Shown: positions 23,970-33,963 of the stretch, one piece after another | Position numbering within the stretch: position 1 is the stretch's first letter | How the letters are laid out: each line of letters begins with the position of its first letter | Source: Streptomyces roseus | GTDB taxonomy: Bacteria; Actinomycetota; Actinomycetes; Streptomycetales; Streptomycetaceae | Direction of reading: 5' to 3' | NCBI RefSeq assembly: GCF_001044425.1 | Contig: NZ_LFML01000102.1 | Location: 52,960-116,504, forward strand | DNA: 63,545 nt | Notes under the pieces: model-generated | Database searches by the model: none | Told to the model about the DNA's origin: nothing | What the model saw: only the letters and a program-made list of their open reading frames with translations | Program-made: the position numbers and the translations under genes

Positions 23970-26192
23970 ATGGCGAACAAGACGGCAAGGACCTGGGGTT
24001 CGACCCTCGATTCGGTCGTGGTGTACGCGCAGGGGGCGGTCTGCCGCCGCCTGGTGCGCGCAACCGTGCCCGCGGACGGCCGGGTTCGGGTGGGCGGACT
24101 GCCCCGTTCCCTGGACCCGGATTCCCTGCGGGTCCGAGTCCTGAACGCCCCCGGCGTACGCGTCACCGAGGCCCGGGTGGAGGTCGGGGCCGAGCCCCTC
24201 GGCTCGGGCGAACCCGACGCGTTGCGCCGCGAGGTCGTTCGGCTGCGTGAGGAGTGCGCGGCGGCGCAGGCCCGCCGGGACCGGCAACTGGGCCTGATCG
24301 GTGAGGTCGGCGCCTTGCACCCGGTGCCGCCGGAGCGCAGGCGCGGGGACCCGCACCGGCGGACCCCCGTCGACGCGTGGCTGGAGCTCGCGGAGTTCGT
24401 CGACGCCCGGCTGGTACGGCTGCACGCGCGGCTCGCCGAACTGGAGGAGGCGCGGCGCCGCGCCGAGCACGAGCTATCCGTCGCCGCGGACCGGCTCGCC
24501 CGCGCCTCCACCGACGCGCCGTCGGCGCACGTGGAGAGCGCGGTCTGCGCGGCGCTGACCTTCGACCGCACCGCCGGCGTGCGTGGAGCGGGCACCGAGA
24601 CGGAAACCGAGGAGGCGCGGGAACCGGAGGCGGAGCTGGAACTGGAGCTGGAACTGGAGTACGCGGTGCCCGGCGCCGTCTGGGTCCCGGCCTACCGTCT
24701 CACCCACCGTCAGGGCGAGGGCGCCGGCCGGCTCCTGCTGCGTGCCTCGGTCGCCCAGCGCACCGGTGAGGACTGGACCGGCGTACGCGTCGCCCTGGCC
24801 ACCGCGGACCTGCGGCGCCGCACCGACCTGCCCGAACTGCGCTCGCTGCGGATCGGACGCCGCCAGGCAGCGCCCGCGCCGTCGGGCTGGCGCGAGCCGC
24901 CGCCGGGGCTCGCCGACCTGTTCGCCGACTACGAGGCGGCCGGCCCCCGGCCGGCCTCCCCCGCCTCCCAGGCCTCCCCCGCCTCCTCGGCGTCCGTACC
25001 CGCCGCGGCTCCGGCCGCCGGGGGTTCCTGGCTCGGACCCGTGCCGCCTCCGGCGCCTTCCGTACCCGTGCCGGTGGCGGCTCCCCCGCCGGCGCCCCAG
25101 GGTTACGGGGCTCCCCCGGCCGCGTTCCCGGCTCCGGGCGGCGCGGACGCCCTGCGGCCCCAGACCTTCGGCTCCGCCGGCCCCGTCGCCGCCCCGCCGA
25201 GCCGGTCTCGGGCCGCGGGCCGGCCCGCCGGCGGCGGCGGAGCCTTCCCCGCGCCCGGCGCAGCCCCGATGGCGGCCGCACCCATGCCAGCGGCCGCGAA
25301 GGCTCCCGCGGCCCCCGGTGGGGCCCCGCCCCCGCCGCCCCCGCCTCCGGCCGGTCCGCCGCGCCCGAGCGGGGCGGAGCTCGACTACGCCGGCCTCCTC
25401 CTGGCCGGCCCCGGCGAGCAGGGCGGCCGTCAGGGCAGGCTGTTCCCGGACGTCCCCTTCGACCCGGTCGCGGCCGAACACCGGCGCCGTGCCGAGGCGG
25501 TGGCCGCACTGCCGCTGCCCGGCCACGCCGTGCGTCCGCGCGAGTCGGCCGGCTCCTTCGACCACCGCTTCGACGCCGCCGCCCGCGCCGACATCCCCTC
25601 GGACGGCACCTGGCACACCGTCACCGTCGGCGAGGTGGCCGTCGGTCTGCGCACCGAATACCTCTGCGTGCCGTCCGTGGAGCAGACCGTGTACGCGACG
25701 CTCGTGCTCTCCAACGCCACCGACCAGGCCCTGCTGGCCGGCCCGGTGGAGGTCACCGTCGACGACGAGTTCCTCCTGACCGCCGCCCTTCCCACGCTCG
25801 CCCCCGGCGGGGTCCGCCGCGTGGGACTCGGTCCGGCCGAGGGCATCGCGGTCACCCGCCGCACGAACCTGCACGAGTCGACCGCCGGACTGCGCGGCAA
25901 CACCACCGTGCTCGACCACCGCGTCCACGTGGAGCTGGCCAACCGGCTCCCCCGGCCCGTCACCGTCGAGGTCCGCGAGCGGGTACCGGTCACCGGCGAT
26001 CCGGACGTGCGGATCGAGGAACGCGCCGACTGGACGGCGCCCGAGGCGGGCCCGGGTCCCGAGCACCACGCACCGGGCACCCGTGTCTGGCGGGTGGACC
26101 TGCCCGCCGGCGCCACCGTCGCCCTCGACGGCGGCTACGAGATCCGCATCCCGGCCGGCAAGGGCCTGGTCGGCGGCAACCGCAGGAGCTGA
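23970..26192 (+). CDS. DUF4139 domain protein, long paralogue
   Basis: 740-aa protein of unknown function. An N-terminal DUF4140-like beta domain (residues 12-75: LDSVVVYAQGAVCRRLVRAT) is followed by a helical, probably coiled-coil segment (about 85-195) and the DUF4139 beta domain (VPGAVWVPAYRLTHRQG, VAQRTGEDWTGVRVALATAD). Unlike its neighbour, DUF4139 is split by a Pro/Ala-rich low-complexity insert (about 320-475). The end (VRVWRVDLPAGATVALDGGYEIRIP region) is typical of the family, which includes the Rhizobium MuiA protein. No signal peptide. The shorter paralogue follows 7 bp later. Confidence 0.85.
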   Translation: MANKTARTWGSTLDSVVVYAQGAVCRRLVRATVPADGRVRVGGLPRSLDPDSLRVRVLNAPGVRVTEARVEVGAEPLGSGEPDALRREVVRLREECAAAQARRDRQLGLIGEVGALHPVPPERRRGDPHRRTPVDAWLELAEFVDARLVRLHARLAELEEARRRAEHELSVAADRLARASTDAPSAHVESAVCAALTFDRTAGVRGAGTETETEEAREPEAELELELELEYAVPGAVWVPAYRLTHRQGEGAGRLLLRASVAQRTGEDWTGVRVALATADLRRRTDLPELRSLRIGRRQAAPAPSGWREPPPGLADLFADYEAAGPRPASPASQASPASSASVPAAAPAAGGSWLGPVPPPAPSVPVPVAAPPPAPQGYGAPPAAFPAPGGADALRPQTFGSAGPVAAPPSRSRAAGRPAGGGGAFPAPGAAPMAAAPMPAAAKAPAAPGGAPPPPPPPPAGPPRPSGAELDYAGLLLAGPGEQGGRQGRLFPDVPFDPVAAEHRRRAEAVAALPLPGHAVRPRESAGSFDHRFDAAARADIPSDGTWHTVTVGEVAVGLRTEYLCVPSVEQTVYATLVLSNATDQALLAGPVEVTVDDEFLLTAALPTLAPGGVRRVGLGPAEGIAVTRRTNLHESTAGLRGNTTVLDHRVHVELANRLPRPVTVEVRERVPVTGDPDVRIEERADWTAPEAGPGPEHHAPGTRVWRVDLPAGATVALDGGYEIRIPAGKGLVGGNRRS

Positions 26193-26199
26193 CACAGCC

Positions 26200-27759
26200 A
26201 TGTCCACGGCCCTCACGCCGATAGCCCTCCCCGTCACCGCCGTGACCTGCCTGGAGGACCGGGCCCACGTCGAGCGCACCGCCGTGCTCGAACTCCGGGC
26301 CGGCATCCAGCGGCTGCGTCTCGGGCCGGTCAGCGCACTGGCCGTCGACCGCACCCTCCACGCCGAGCTGGAGGCCGGGCACCCGGCGACCGTGCTCGAC
26401 GTACGGCTGGTCCGCACCTGGACCCCCGGCGGACCGCTCCCGTCCCCCGACGACTCCGCCCTGCGCCGCCGCGTGCACGAACTGGAGGACGAGCGGTACT
26501 CGGTGGAGCAGCGGCGCGAGCGGCTGCACGCCCGCCTCGGCGTGCTCGGCCGCCTCGCCGCCGACCTGCTGCGCGACATCGGCGAAGGGGCCGGCTCCGG
26601 AGAGAGCGACGCGTCGCGCTGGGCCCGCGAACTGGACCGGGTCGACGGCGAGCGCGAGGAGTTCGGTCAGCAGCTCTGGTCGGCCGAGGCCCGGTTGCCG
26701 GCAATCGACACCGAACTCGGCGAGGTCCGCCGGGCCATGGCCCGCTCCGAGACCCCGCCCGCCGAACTGCTCGCCCATGTCGAGCTGACCGTGGACGCCG
26801 CGGCGGCCGGCCCGGTCCGGCTGCGCCTGACCCACCTCACCCCGTGCGCGCTGTGGCGGCCCGCCTACCGGGCCGTGCTCGACGGTGACGCGCTCACGCT
26901 GGAGACCGACGCGATGGTCTGGCAGCGGACCGGGGAGGACTGGTCCGGCGTACGGCTGACGCTGTCCACGGCCCGGTCCGCGCTGGCCACCGATCCGCCT
27001 CGGCTGGGTGAGGACCGGCTGACGCTGGGCGATCGCTCCGCGGCCGAACGGCGAACGGTCGACGTCGAGTTGCGCGAGGAGGCGATCGGGGACATCGGTC
27101 CGGCCCCGGTCCTCGGCCTGCCGGGGGTGGACGACGGCGGTGAGGCGCGGGTGATGGGCGCGCCCGCGCCGGTCTCGGTACCCGGTGACGGTCGGGCCCA
27201 CCGGGTGCCGCTGTCCGCGTTCACCGCGCCCGCGCGCAGTGAGTACGCCTGCTCGCCGGAGCTGTCTCCGCTGGTCACCCGGGTGGTGCGGTGCGACAAC
27301 GGCTCCGGGCACGCGCTGCTCGCCGGGCCCGTGGACCTGGTGCGTACGGGTGGGTTCGGCGGCCGTGGCACGCTGGGGTTCACCGCGCCCGGCGCCCCGC
27401 TCGTGCTGGCCTTCGGCAGCTGCGACGACCACAGCGTGGTGCGGGAGGCCGAGGAGTCCCGGACCACCGCCGGCATCACCCAGCGGACCGTGGTCACCCG
27501 TACGGTCCGCGTGCACCTGTCCCGGTTCTCCGCGCCGGCGGAAGAGGGCGACCGGGTGGTCGTCGTACGGGAGCGGATCCCGGTCTCGGAGGTCTCGGCG
27601 GTGGAGGTACGCCTGCTCAAGGAGGCCTGCTCCCCCCAGCCCCCCGCCCTCGACGCCGACGGGATCGCGCGCTGGGAGGTCGGGCTCCCGCCCGGCGGCC
27701 GCCGCACCCTCACCCTGGTCTACGAGCTGTCGGCGGGCGCCAAGGTCGTGGGGATCTGA
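26200..27759 (+). CDS. DUF4139 domain protein, short paralogue
   Basis: 519-aa paralogue of the preceding protein with the same plan and no low-complexity insert: DUF4140-like N-terminus (VTAVTCLEDRAHVERTAVLEL), helical middle with VHELEDERYSVEQRRERLHA, then DUF4139 with LWRPAYRAVLDGDAL, WQRTGEDWSGVRLTLSTA and the closing ARWEVGLPPGGRRTLTLVYE. The start ATG 26200 is 7 bp after the upstream stop, so the pair is an operon and may form a hetero-oligomer. Function unknown. Confidence 0.87.
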   Translation: MSTALTPIALPVTAVTCLEDRAHVERTAVLELRAGIQRLRLGPVSALAVDRTLHAELEAGHPATVLDVRLVRTWTPGGPLPSPDDSALRRRVHELEDERYSVEQRRERLHARLGVLGRLAADLLRDIGEGAGSGESDASRWARELDRVDGEREEFGQQLWSAEARLPAIDTELGEVRRAMARSETPPAELLAHVELTVDAAAAGPVRLRLTHLTPCALWRPAYRAVLDGDALTLETDAMVWQRTGEDWSGVRLTLSTARSALATDPPRLGEDRLTLGDRSAAERRTVDVELREEAIGDIGPAPVLGLPGVDDGGEARVMGAPAPVSVPGDGRAHRVPLSAFTAPARSEYACSPELSPLVTRVVRCDNGSGHALLAGPVDLVRTGGFGGRGTLGFTAPGAPLVLAFGSCDDHSVVREAEESRTTAGITQRTVVTRTVRVHLSRFSAPAEEGDRVVVVRERIPVSEVSAVEVRLLKEACSPQPPALDADGIARWEVGLPPGGRRTLTLVYELSAGAKVVGI

Positions 27760-27841
27760 CGCCGCGGGGCCGCCGACGCGGATGCGGACGCGGACGCGGA
27801 TGCCGATCCGGGTGGCATCGTGCCATCAGCGGCCGATGGTG

Positions 27842-30262
27842 TCAGCCGACCTGGATCCCGATGACGCAGGTGTCGTCGTCCGTGTCGGAGCGGCTCCCGG
27901 CGAGCAGGCGGTCCAGCCGGTGGTCCAGGTCGCCGGCCCCGCCCGCGGCCGCGCCCACGAGGTGGGCCAAGGACTCCTCCACGGAGGAGTCCCGCCGCTC
28001 CACCAGCCCGTCCGTGAACATCAGCAGGGTGTCGTCCGGTTCCAGCCGGACCTCCCGTTCGACGTACGTGACGTCGGGCAGCGCTCCAAGGAGCAGGCCC
28101 TCGATGAGCGGGAAGGCCTCGGGCTCGCCGCCGCGGACGAGCACGGGCGGCAGGTGCCCGGCGCGCGCCCAGCGCATCACCCGGGTACGGGGGTCGAAGA
28201 GCCCGCAGACGGCGGTGGCCGTCACATGCTTGGCCAGGTGGTGGGTGACGGTGTTGAGCCACGACAGCAGTTGGGCGGGGCCCGCCCCGGTCACCGCCAG
28301 GCCGCGCAGGGCGTTGCGCAGGACGACCATGCCGGTGGCGGCCTCGATGCCGTGTCCGGCGACGTCTCCGACGGAGAGCATGACGAGCCCGGAGGGCAGG
28401 ACCACCGTGTCGTACCAGTCGCCGCCGACGAGCGACTCGGACTCCGCGGGCCGGTAGCGGACCGCCACGCGCAGGCCCGGGGCTTCGATGGCGGGCGGGG
28501 TGGGGGGCATGATCGCGTGCTGGAGCTGGAGGGCGAGGCGGTTGCGTTCGGCGGACTCGGCCGCCGTGTGGGCGAGCTGGTCGCGGGTCGCGGCCAGGGC
28601 GACCTCGGTCCAGTGCTGGGCCGAGATGTCCTGGTATGCGCCGCGTACGGCGTGCAGGTGCCGGTCGGCGTCGAGGACGGGCTCGGCGACGACGCGGATG
28701 TGCCGGGTGATCCCGTCGGACCGGCGCAGGCGCAGGTCGACGGAGGCGGAGCGGCGGTGGCGCAGTACGGCCCGCAGGAAGCGGCCGAGGGCCTCGGAGT
28801 CGTCGGGGTGGGTGTGGCCGGGCAGTTCCCGCAGCGGTACGGGCGGGGCGCCGACGGGCAGGCCGTGCAGCGCGTACAGCTGGGCGTTCCAGGTGATCTC
28901 GCCGTTGACGAGGTTCTCCTCGAAGCCGCCGATCCGGCCCAGGCGCTGGGCGTGCTGGAGGAGGTCGGCCAGCCGTGCCGTCTCGTCCTCGATCCGCCAG
29001 ATCAGCAGAACGGCGCGGCCGTGCCGGCTGACGCTGATGTCCGCGACCGAGGTCAGGGGGACCTGGTCGACGAGCGCGGTCAGGCTCATGCGCTCGGCCC
29101 TGAAGGGTTCACCGGTGGCGTGCACGCGCTCGATGATGTCGAACAGTCCGTTCTCGCCCGCGGCCATGGGATAGGCCTCCAGCAGCAGGGCGCCGTCGAC
29201 GTCGGCGCGCGGGCGGCCGGCGGGGTCGACGAAGCGGCTGCTGGCGTGGCGGATGCGGAAGTCGGCCGGCCCTCCCCCGGAGTCGGGCACGGGGGTGAGG
29301 ACGACGGCGGGGTCGTGCAGTCCCTCGGCGAGGTCGATCAGCTCCGAGACGTCCGGGAGGAGCGCCTCGGGGAGGTCGGGGTCGGCCGCGGGCGCGGTGT
29401 CCATGGCGCGGGCGCAGAGGTCGGCGAGAGCCTCGATCTGGCGCTCGATCCGCGGGGGCTGCGGTGCGAGCGGCCCGGGCCAGCAGATTTCGAGGACGCC
29501 GTGGATGCGGCCGCCCGTCCCGGCCGGTACGGCCATCCGTCCGCCGTCGGGCCAGTGCTGGTGCGCGATCGAGGGCGGTCCCACACGTTGCGGCCGGGCG
29601 AGGGTGACCAGGCGGCGTTCGCGCAGCGCGAGGCGGGCCACGGTGGAGACGCCCGGGGGGACGTGGCGCCAGCGCGCGGGTTCACCGGGCGGGAAGCCGG
29701 CGTACCCGGCGAGGGCCAGGGAGCCGTCGGGCGCGGCCGTCCACATGGCGACGGCGACCGCGCCCAGGGGTTCGAGGGCGTGGGTCAGGAGGGATTCGGC
29801 CATGGCCTGGAGGTCGTCGGCGGCGGCCAGCATCCCGCTCTCCGCGGTGCGCAGCCGTACCGCCGCCCCGGTGGACGGCTCGGCCGGGCCGGTGGCGGCG
29901 GTGCGCTCGGCGAACTCGGCGGCGACCTCGCTGATGTGGTCGCCTGCTGCCTGGTTGACGATGTCCGCGGCGAGGTCGAGCGTGGAGAGCCCGGTCTCGC
30001 GCGACAGTCGGTCCAGTTGCCGCGCCGCCGCGGCGGGGGTGCAGCTCAGCTGTCCGATGAGGATGCCCTTGGCCAGTTCGACCAGGGCCCTGCCGTCCGC
30101 GGCCGCGTGCGCCGCCAGCACCTGGCCGCGCAGGCGTTCGACGGTGGCGGCGAGGCGTCCCAGCGGGGTCGGGGCCTGGTGCGGGATCGCCGGGGGGCGG
30201 GGGTCGGCGGTGAGCGCTTCCGGTGCCGGCTCGCCGTGCCACTGTGTGTCGGGGGTGCTCAC
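27842..30262 (-). CDS. SpoIIE/PP2C phosphatase with ANTAR-like, GAF and PAS domains
   Basis: 806-aa soluble signalling phosphatase of the RsbU type, expected to dephosphorylate a STAS anti-anti-sigma protein. Domains in order: ANTAR-like helical segment (about 40-100, LVELAKGILIGQLSCTPAAAARQL), GAF (about 135-290), a PAS-like region and a PAS domain (about 450-560, GGFEENLVNGEITWNAQLYAL), then SpoIIE (about 580-806) with the metal-site GGDWYDTVVL, SVGDVAGHGIEAA, and FTDGLVERRD plus DDDTCVIGIQV. GTG start. It lies 52 bp after the hybrid kinase gene on the same strand, so kinase and phosphatase are probably co-expressed. Confidence 0.92.
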   Translation of the reverse strand: MSTPDTQWHGEPAPEALTADPRPPAIPHQAPTPLGRLAATVERLRGQVLAAHAAADGRALVELAKGILIGQLSCTPAAAARQLDRLSRETGLSTLDLAADIVNQAAGDHISEVAAEFAERTAATGPAEPSTGAAVRLRTAESGMLAAADDLQAMAESLLTHALEPLGAVAVAMWTAAPDGSLALAGYAGFPPGEPARWRHVPPGVSTVARLALRERRLVTLARPQRVGPPSIAHQHWPDGGRMAVPAGTGGRIHGVLEICWPGPLAPQPPRIERQIEALADLCARAMDTAPAADPDLPEALLPDVSELIDLAEGLHDPAVVLTPVPDSGGGPADFRIRHASSRFVDPAGRPRADVDGALLLEAYPMAAGENGLFDIIERVHATGEPFRAERMSLTALVDQVPLTSVADISVSRHGRAVLLIWRIEDETARLADLLQHAQRLGRIGGFEENLVNGEITWNAQLYALHGLPVGAPPVPLRELPGHTHPDDSEALGRFLRAVLRHRRSASVDLRLRRSDGITRHIRVVAEPVLDADRHLHAVRGAYQDISAQHWTEVALAATRDQLAHTAAESAERNRLALQLQHAIMPPTPPAIEAPGLRVAVRYRPAESESLVGGDWYDTVVLPSGLVMLSVGDVAGHGIEAATGMVVLRNALRGLAVTGAGPAQLLSWLNTVTHHLAKHVTATAVCGLFDPRTRVMRWARAGHLPPVLVRGGEPEAFPLIEGLLLGALPDVTYVEREVRLEPDDTLLMFTDGLVERRDSSVEESLAHLVGAAAGGAGDLDHRLDRLLAGSRSDTDDDTCVIGIQVG

Positions 30263-30314
30263 GGTGTTTCCGGCTCCTTGTGGGACGGACGGTCCCGGGT
30301 CTGCGGCGCGTTGG

Positions 30315-33233
30315 TCATCTCGTGAGCCAGTGCCGGACGCGGGCGATGAGGTCGTCGGCGTCGACCGGCTTGGTGACGTGGTCGCTGGCCCCGGCGGCGA
30401 GGCTCTTCTCCCGGTCGCCGGGCATCGCCTTGGCGGTGACCGCGATGATCGGGATGCCGGCGTGGGCCGGCATCCGCCGGATCTCGGCGGTCGCCGCGTA
30501 CCCGTCCAGTTCGGGCATCATCACGTCCATCAGGATGAGGTCGACGCCCTCGTTGCGGGTGAGGGTTTCGATGCCCTTGCGCCCGTCCTCCGCGTGGAGC
30601 ACCCGGATGCCGTGCAGTTCGAGCACGCCGGTGAGGGCGTACAGGTTGCGCGCGTCGTCGTCGACGACGAGGACGGTGCGCCCTGCCAGGCCGTCGTCGA
30701 GCACCTGGGCGGGGGTGTGCGTTTCGGCGGCGCCGGCGTGGACGACGGGCTGTACGTCCCCCGGCCGGTCCGTGCCCAGGTGCAGCACGATGCGTTCGCG
30801 GAGCTCGTCCAGGCTGGACAGCAGTTCCAGCGGGCGCGACGCCGCCCGTTCCCGCAGCGCCGTCTCGTGGTCCGTGTTCAGGCGGGGGTTGCCGTGCGCG
30901 AGGACGGGGAGGGAGGCGAGCGCGGGGTCCGCGTCGAGGGCGTCGTCGAGGTCGTCGAGGAAGCGCATGGCCTCGCCGTCGGGCATGTCGAGTTCGAGGA
31001 CGACGCAGCGGAAGGAGTCCGACGCGAGGGCGGCCGCGGCCTCCGGCGCACTGGTGACGCCGACGACCTGGATGCCCCCGGGCTCCTCGGCCGGCCGGTC
31101 GCGCGGGGCGAAGTCCCGCTCGGCGCTCTCCGCGACGAGGGACAGCAGTCCGCCCTGGCGTTCCTCGATGACCAGCAGGCGGCGGGGCTGCCGCTGCGGG
31201 GGGACGGCCGGCGCGCCCGCGTGATCCGCCGCGGCCGGGCCGGGCGGCGCGGCCGGGGGCGCTTCGGGGAGCGGGGCCTTCTCGTACGTGGACCACCTGA
31301 CCGGCAGGTAGAGGGTGAAGGTGCTGCCCTGGCCCGGGGCGCTCTCCGCGGTGACGGCGCCACCGAGCAGCTGGGCGATCTCGCGGCTGATGGAGAGGCC
31401 GAGACCGGTGCCGCCGTACTTGCGGCTGGTGGTGCCGTCGGCCTGCTGGAAGGCGCCGAAGACGGAGGCCAGCTGCCGCTCGGGGATGCCGATGCCCGTG
31501 TCCCGTACCCGGAAGGCCACCATGGGCCCGCGGCCGGTCGCTCCGGCGGGGACCTCGGTCGCCGCGGCCGGTTCGATCCGGAGCTCGACGCCGCCGCGCT
31601 CGGTGAACTTCACGGCGTTGGACAGCAGGTTGCGCAGGACCTGGCGCAGCCGCGAGTCGTCGGTGTGGAGTGCGTGCGGGGCGTCCGGGGCGGTGGTGAC
31701 GGTGAAGTCGAGGCTCTTCTGCGTGGTCAGCGGCCGGAAGGTGGCGTCGACGTACTCCAGCAGGTGCGGCAGGGGCACCGTCTCGGGGTTGATGTCCACC
31801 TTTCCGGCCTCGATCTTCGACAGGTCGAGGATGTCGTTGATCAGCTGGAGCAGGTCGGACCCGGCCGAGTGGATGACCCCCGCGTACTCGACCTGCTTCG
31901 GGCTGAGGTTGCGGGTGGGGTTCTGGGCGAGCAGCTGGGCGAGGATCAGGAGGCTGTTGAGCGGGGTGCGCAGCTCGTGGCTCATGTTGGCGAGGAACTC
32001 GGACTTGTACTTGGCAGCCAGCGACAATTGCTGCGCCCTGTCCTCCAGTTCCTGCCGCGCCTGCTCGATCTCCTGGTTCTTGGCCTCGATGTCGCGGTTC
32101 TGGCTGGCGAGGAGGGCGGCCTTCTCCTCCAGCTCCGCGTTGGAGCGCTGGAGTTCCTCCTGCTGTACCTGGAGCTCCGCCGAACGCGCCTGGAGTTCGC
32201 CGGTCAGCCGCTGGGACTCGGCGAGGAGCTCGTCGGTGCGGGCGTTGGCGACGATCGTGTTGACGTTGACGCCGATGGTCTCCGGCAACTGGCCGAGGAA
32301 GTCCCGGTGCACGGGGGTGAAGGCGGTGAAGGAGGCGAGCTCGATCACGCCGAGGAGCTGGTCGTCCACCACGATCGGCAGGATGATCAGGCTGCCCGGG
32401 GTGGTGCGGCCCAGCCCCGAGGAGATGACGTAGTCCCCGGGCACCTGGTCCGTCGCGATGATGCGGCGGCTGCGCGCGGCCTGTCCGACCAGGGACTCGC
32501 CGAGGGCGAAGCGGACGCCCTCGCCGGTGCCGACGGGGCGGCCGTAGGAACCGAGCAGGGTGAGCATCGTGGTGCCGGGGCCGTCCTCGGCGAGGTAGAA
32601 GGCGCCGTACTGGGCGCCGACGAGCGGTGTCAGCTCGTCCATGACGAGGTCGGCGACCACCGCGAGATCGCGGTGGCCCTGCATCAGGCCCGAGATGCGG
32701 GCGAGGTTGGACGTGAGCCAGTCCTGTTCCCGGTTCGCCCGGGTGGTCTCGCGCAGCGAGCCGACCATCGAGTTGATGTCGTCCTTGAGTCCGGCGACCT
32801 CGCCGGAGGCGTCGACGGTGATCGAGCGGGTCAGGTCGCCCTCGGCGACCGCGCCGGCGACCTCGGCGATGGCCCGCACCTGGCGGGTGAGGTTTCCCGC
32901 CATGAAGTTGACCGAATCCGCGAGGTCCAGCCAGGCACCGCCGACTCCGGGTACGTCGGCCCGGCCGCCCAGGGTCCCCTCGGTTCCCACCTCCCGGGCC
33001 ACGCGCGTCACCTCGGAGGTGACCTGCGACAGCTGGTCGGCCATCGTGTTGAAGACCGCGGCGATCTCACCGAGCGGTCCGTCCGGCGTGTCGGGCAGGC
33101 GGGTGCGCAGATCCCCGTCCCGTACGGCACTCAGGGCGGCCAGCAGCCTGCGCAGCTCCGCCTCGCCGACCCCCGTCCCGTCCGCGGGACCCGGCGAAAC
33201 GCTCAGCGACTCCGGGCCCGTCCGCTCACCCAT
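30315..33233 (-). CDS. Soluble hybrid histidine kinase with HAMP, GAF and receiver domains
   Basis: 972-aa two-component hybrid kinase with no membrane segment. It has two HAMP-like repeats (about 30-85 and 100-165), GAF (175-340), a long coiled coil (335-410), HisKA with phosphoacceptor His419 in MSHELRTPLN, HATPase with NLLSNAVKFTE, DTGIGIPE and GGTGLGLSIS, a degenerate receiver-like region (about 690-830), and a C-terminal receiver with VVDDDARN and phosphoacceptor Asp in LILMDVMMPELDG. Upstream of the SpoIIE phosphatase gene and divergent from an anti-sigma-type gene, it probably feeds the partner-switching network around it. The signal is unknown. Confidence 0.92.
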   Translation of the reverse strand: MGERTGPESLSVSPGPADGTGVGEAELRRLLAALSAVRDGDLRTRLPDTPDGPLGEIAAVFNTMADQLSQVTSEVTRVAREVGTEGTLGGRADVPGVGGAWLDLADSVNFMAGNLTRQVRAIAEVAGAVAEGDLTRSITVDASGEVAGLKDDINSMVGSLRETTRANREQDWLTSNLARISGLMQGHRDLAVVADLVMDELTPLVGAQYGAFYLAEDGPGTTMLTLLGSYGRPVGTGEGVRFALGESLVGQAARSRRIIATDQVPGDYVISSGLGRTTPGSLIILPIVVDDQLLGVIELASFTAFTPVHRDFLGQLPETIGVNVNTIVANARTDELLAESQRLTGELQARSAELQVQQEELQRSNAELEEKAALLASQNRDIEAKNQEIEQARQELEDRAQQLSLAAKYKSEFLANMSHELRTPLNSLLILAQLLAQNPTRNLSPKQVEYAGVIHSAGSDLLQLINDILDLSKIEAGKVDINPETVPLPHLLEYVDATFRPLTTQKSLDFTVTTAPDAPHALHTDDSRLRQVLRNLLSNAVKFTERGGVELRIEPAAATEVPAGATGRGPMVAFRVRDTGIGIPERQLASVFGAFQQADGTTSRKYGGTGLGLSISREIAQLLGGAVTAESAPGQGSTFTLYLPVRWSTYEKAPLPEAPPAAPPGPAAADHAGAPAVPPQRQPRRLLVIEERQGGLLSLVAESAERDFAPRDRPAEEPGGIQVVGVTSAPEAAAALASDSFRCVVLELDMPDGEAMRFLDDLDDALDADPALASLPVLAHGNPRLNTDHETALRERAASRPLELLSSLDELRERIVLHLGTDRPGDVQPVVHAGAAETHTPAQVLDDGLAGRTVLVVDDDARNLYALTGVLELHGIRVLHAEDGRKGIETLTRNEGVDLILMDVMMPELDGYAATAEIRRMPAHAGIPIIAVTAKAMPGDREKSLAAGASDHVTKPVDADDLIARVRHWLTR

Positions 33234-33432
33234 CCGTCAACCCCTCGCCGAACGACCGGTCGACGAAGGTTAACGCCGACCGGATGGACCTTATGGCACG
33301 ACGGATCACCGCGAAGCAGCACGGGCGCACACTCCCGGCGGTGCGTGCGCGCACTGCCGCGGGATGCCACGGGTGCGGGGGCGGGTGGGGGGTAGACGAA
33401 TCGGTGACGAAGGACACAACTGACGAAATGGG

Positions 33433-33963
33433 GTGAGCGCGTTGTCGGTCAAGGTCGTGGGCTGGGCACGGTCGTTTCCGGTGTCGAGGGGGGTACGGGC
33501 GGCGCGCCAGTGGACCGCCGCGCACCTGGACTCGCTGCCCTGGGACGACTCGGCGGCGGACACGGTGCACTCCGTCCTGCTCAGCGTCTCCGAACTCGTC
33601 ACCAACGCCCACCTGCACGCCGCCGGAACCGCCCACCTGGTCCTGACGTGGGACGGCCGCTGTCTCCATGTCAGCGTCGCCGACTCCGACCCGCGGCTGC
33701 CCGCCCCGCGGCCGGCGGACGCCGAGGCGGATGGCGGCGCCACCTCCGGACGGGGGCTGGGGATCGTCACCACCCTGGCGGACGCGTGGGACATCCACGC
33801 GTGCCACGGCGGCAAGGCGATCACGGCCTGCTTCCGCCCCTACGGCGGGGCCGACCCCCACACCGACGCGGCCGGGAGCCTGGACGGGGGCCTGGACGCC
33901 CCTCTGGAGGCGGGCCCGGGCGGGGGCCGGGGGGCGGGCCCGGAGGGGCCGCTCCGGTCATGA
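33433..33963 (+). CDS. HATPase (RsbW-like) serine kinase / anti-sigma factor
   Basis: 176-aa GHKL ATPase of the HATPase_c_2 group. The N box is LLSVSELVTNAHLHA and the G1/G2 segments are VADSDPRLP and SGRGLGIVTTLADAW. In partner-switching systems such proteins bind a sigma factor or phosphorylate a STAS protein. The last 35 residues are a Gly/Ala-rich tail. GTG 33433 is the best start, with a weak ribosome site. Its stop overlaps the stop of the convergent STAS gene by 6 nt. Confidence 0.83.
   Translation: MSALSVKVVGWARSFPVSRGVRAARQWTAAHLDSLPWDDSAADTVHSVLLSVSELVTNAHLHAAGTAHLVLTWDGRCLHVSVADSDPRLPAPRPADAEADGGATSGRGLGIVTTLADAWDIHACHGGKAITACFRPYGGADPHTDAAGSLDGGLDAPLEAGPGGGRGAGPEGPLRS

Noticed and set aside
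21075..24000. Mobile-element insertion as the cause of the decayed region
   Set aside because: I found no transposase, terminal inverted repeats or target-site duplication; the repeats present are simple tandem units.
30315..33233. Naming the hybrid kinase OsaA
   Set aside because: OsaA of S. coelicolor is much longer with many HAMP repeats, and no osaB lies beside this gene. Family resemblance alone does not justify the symbol.
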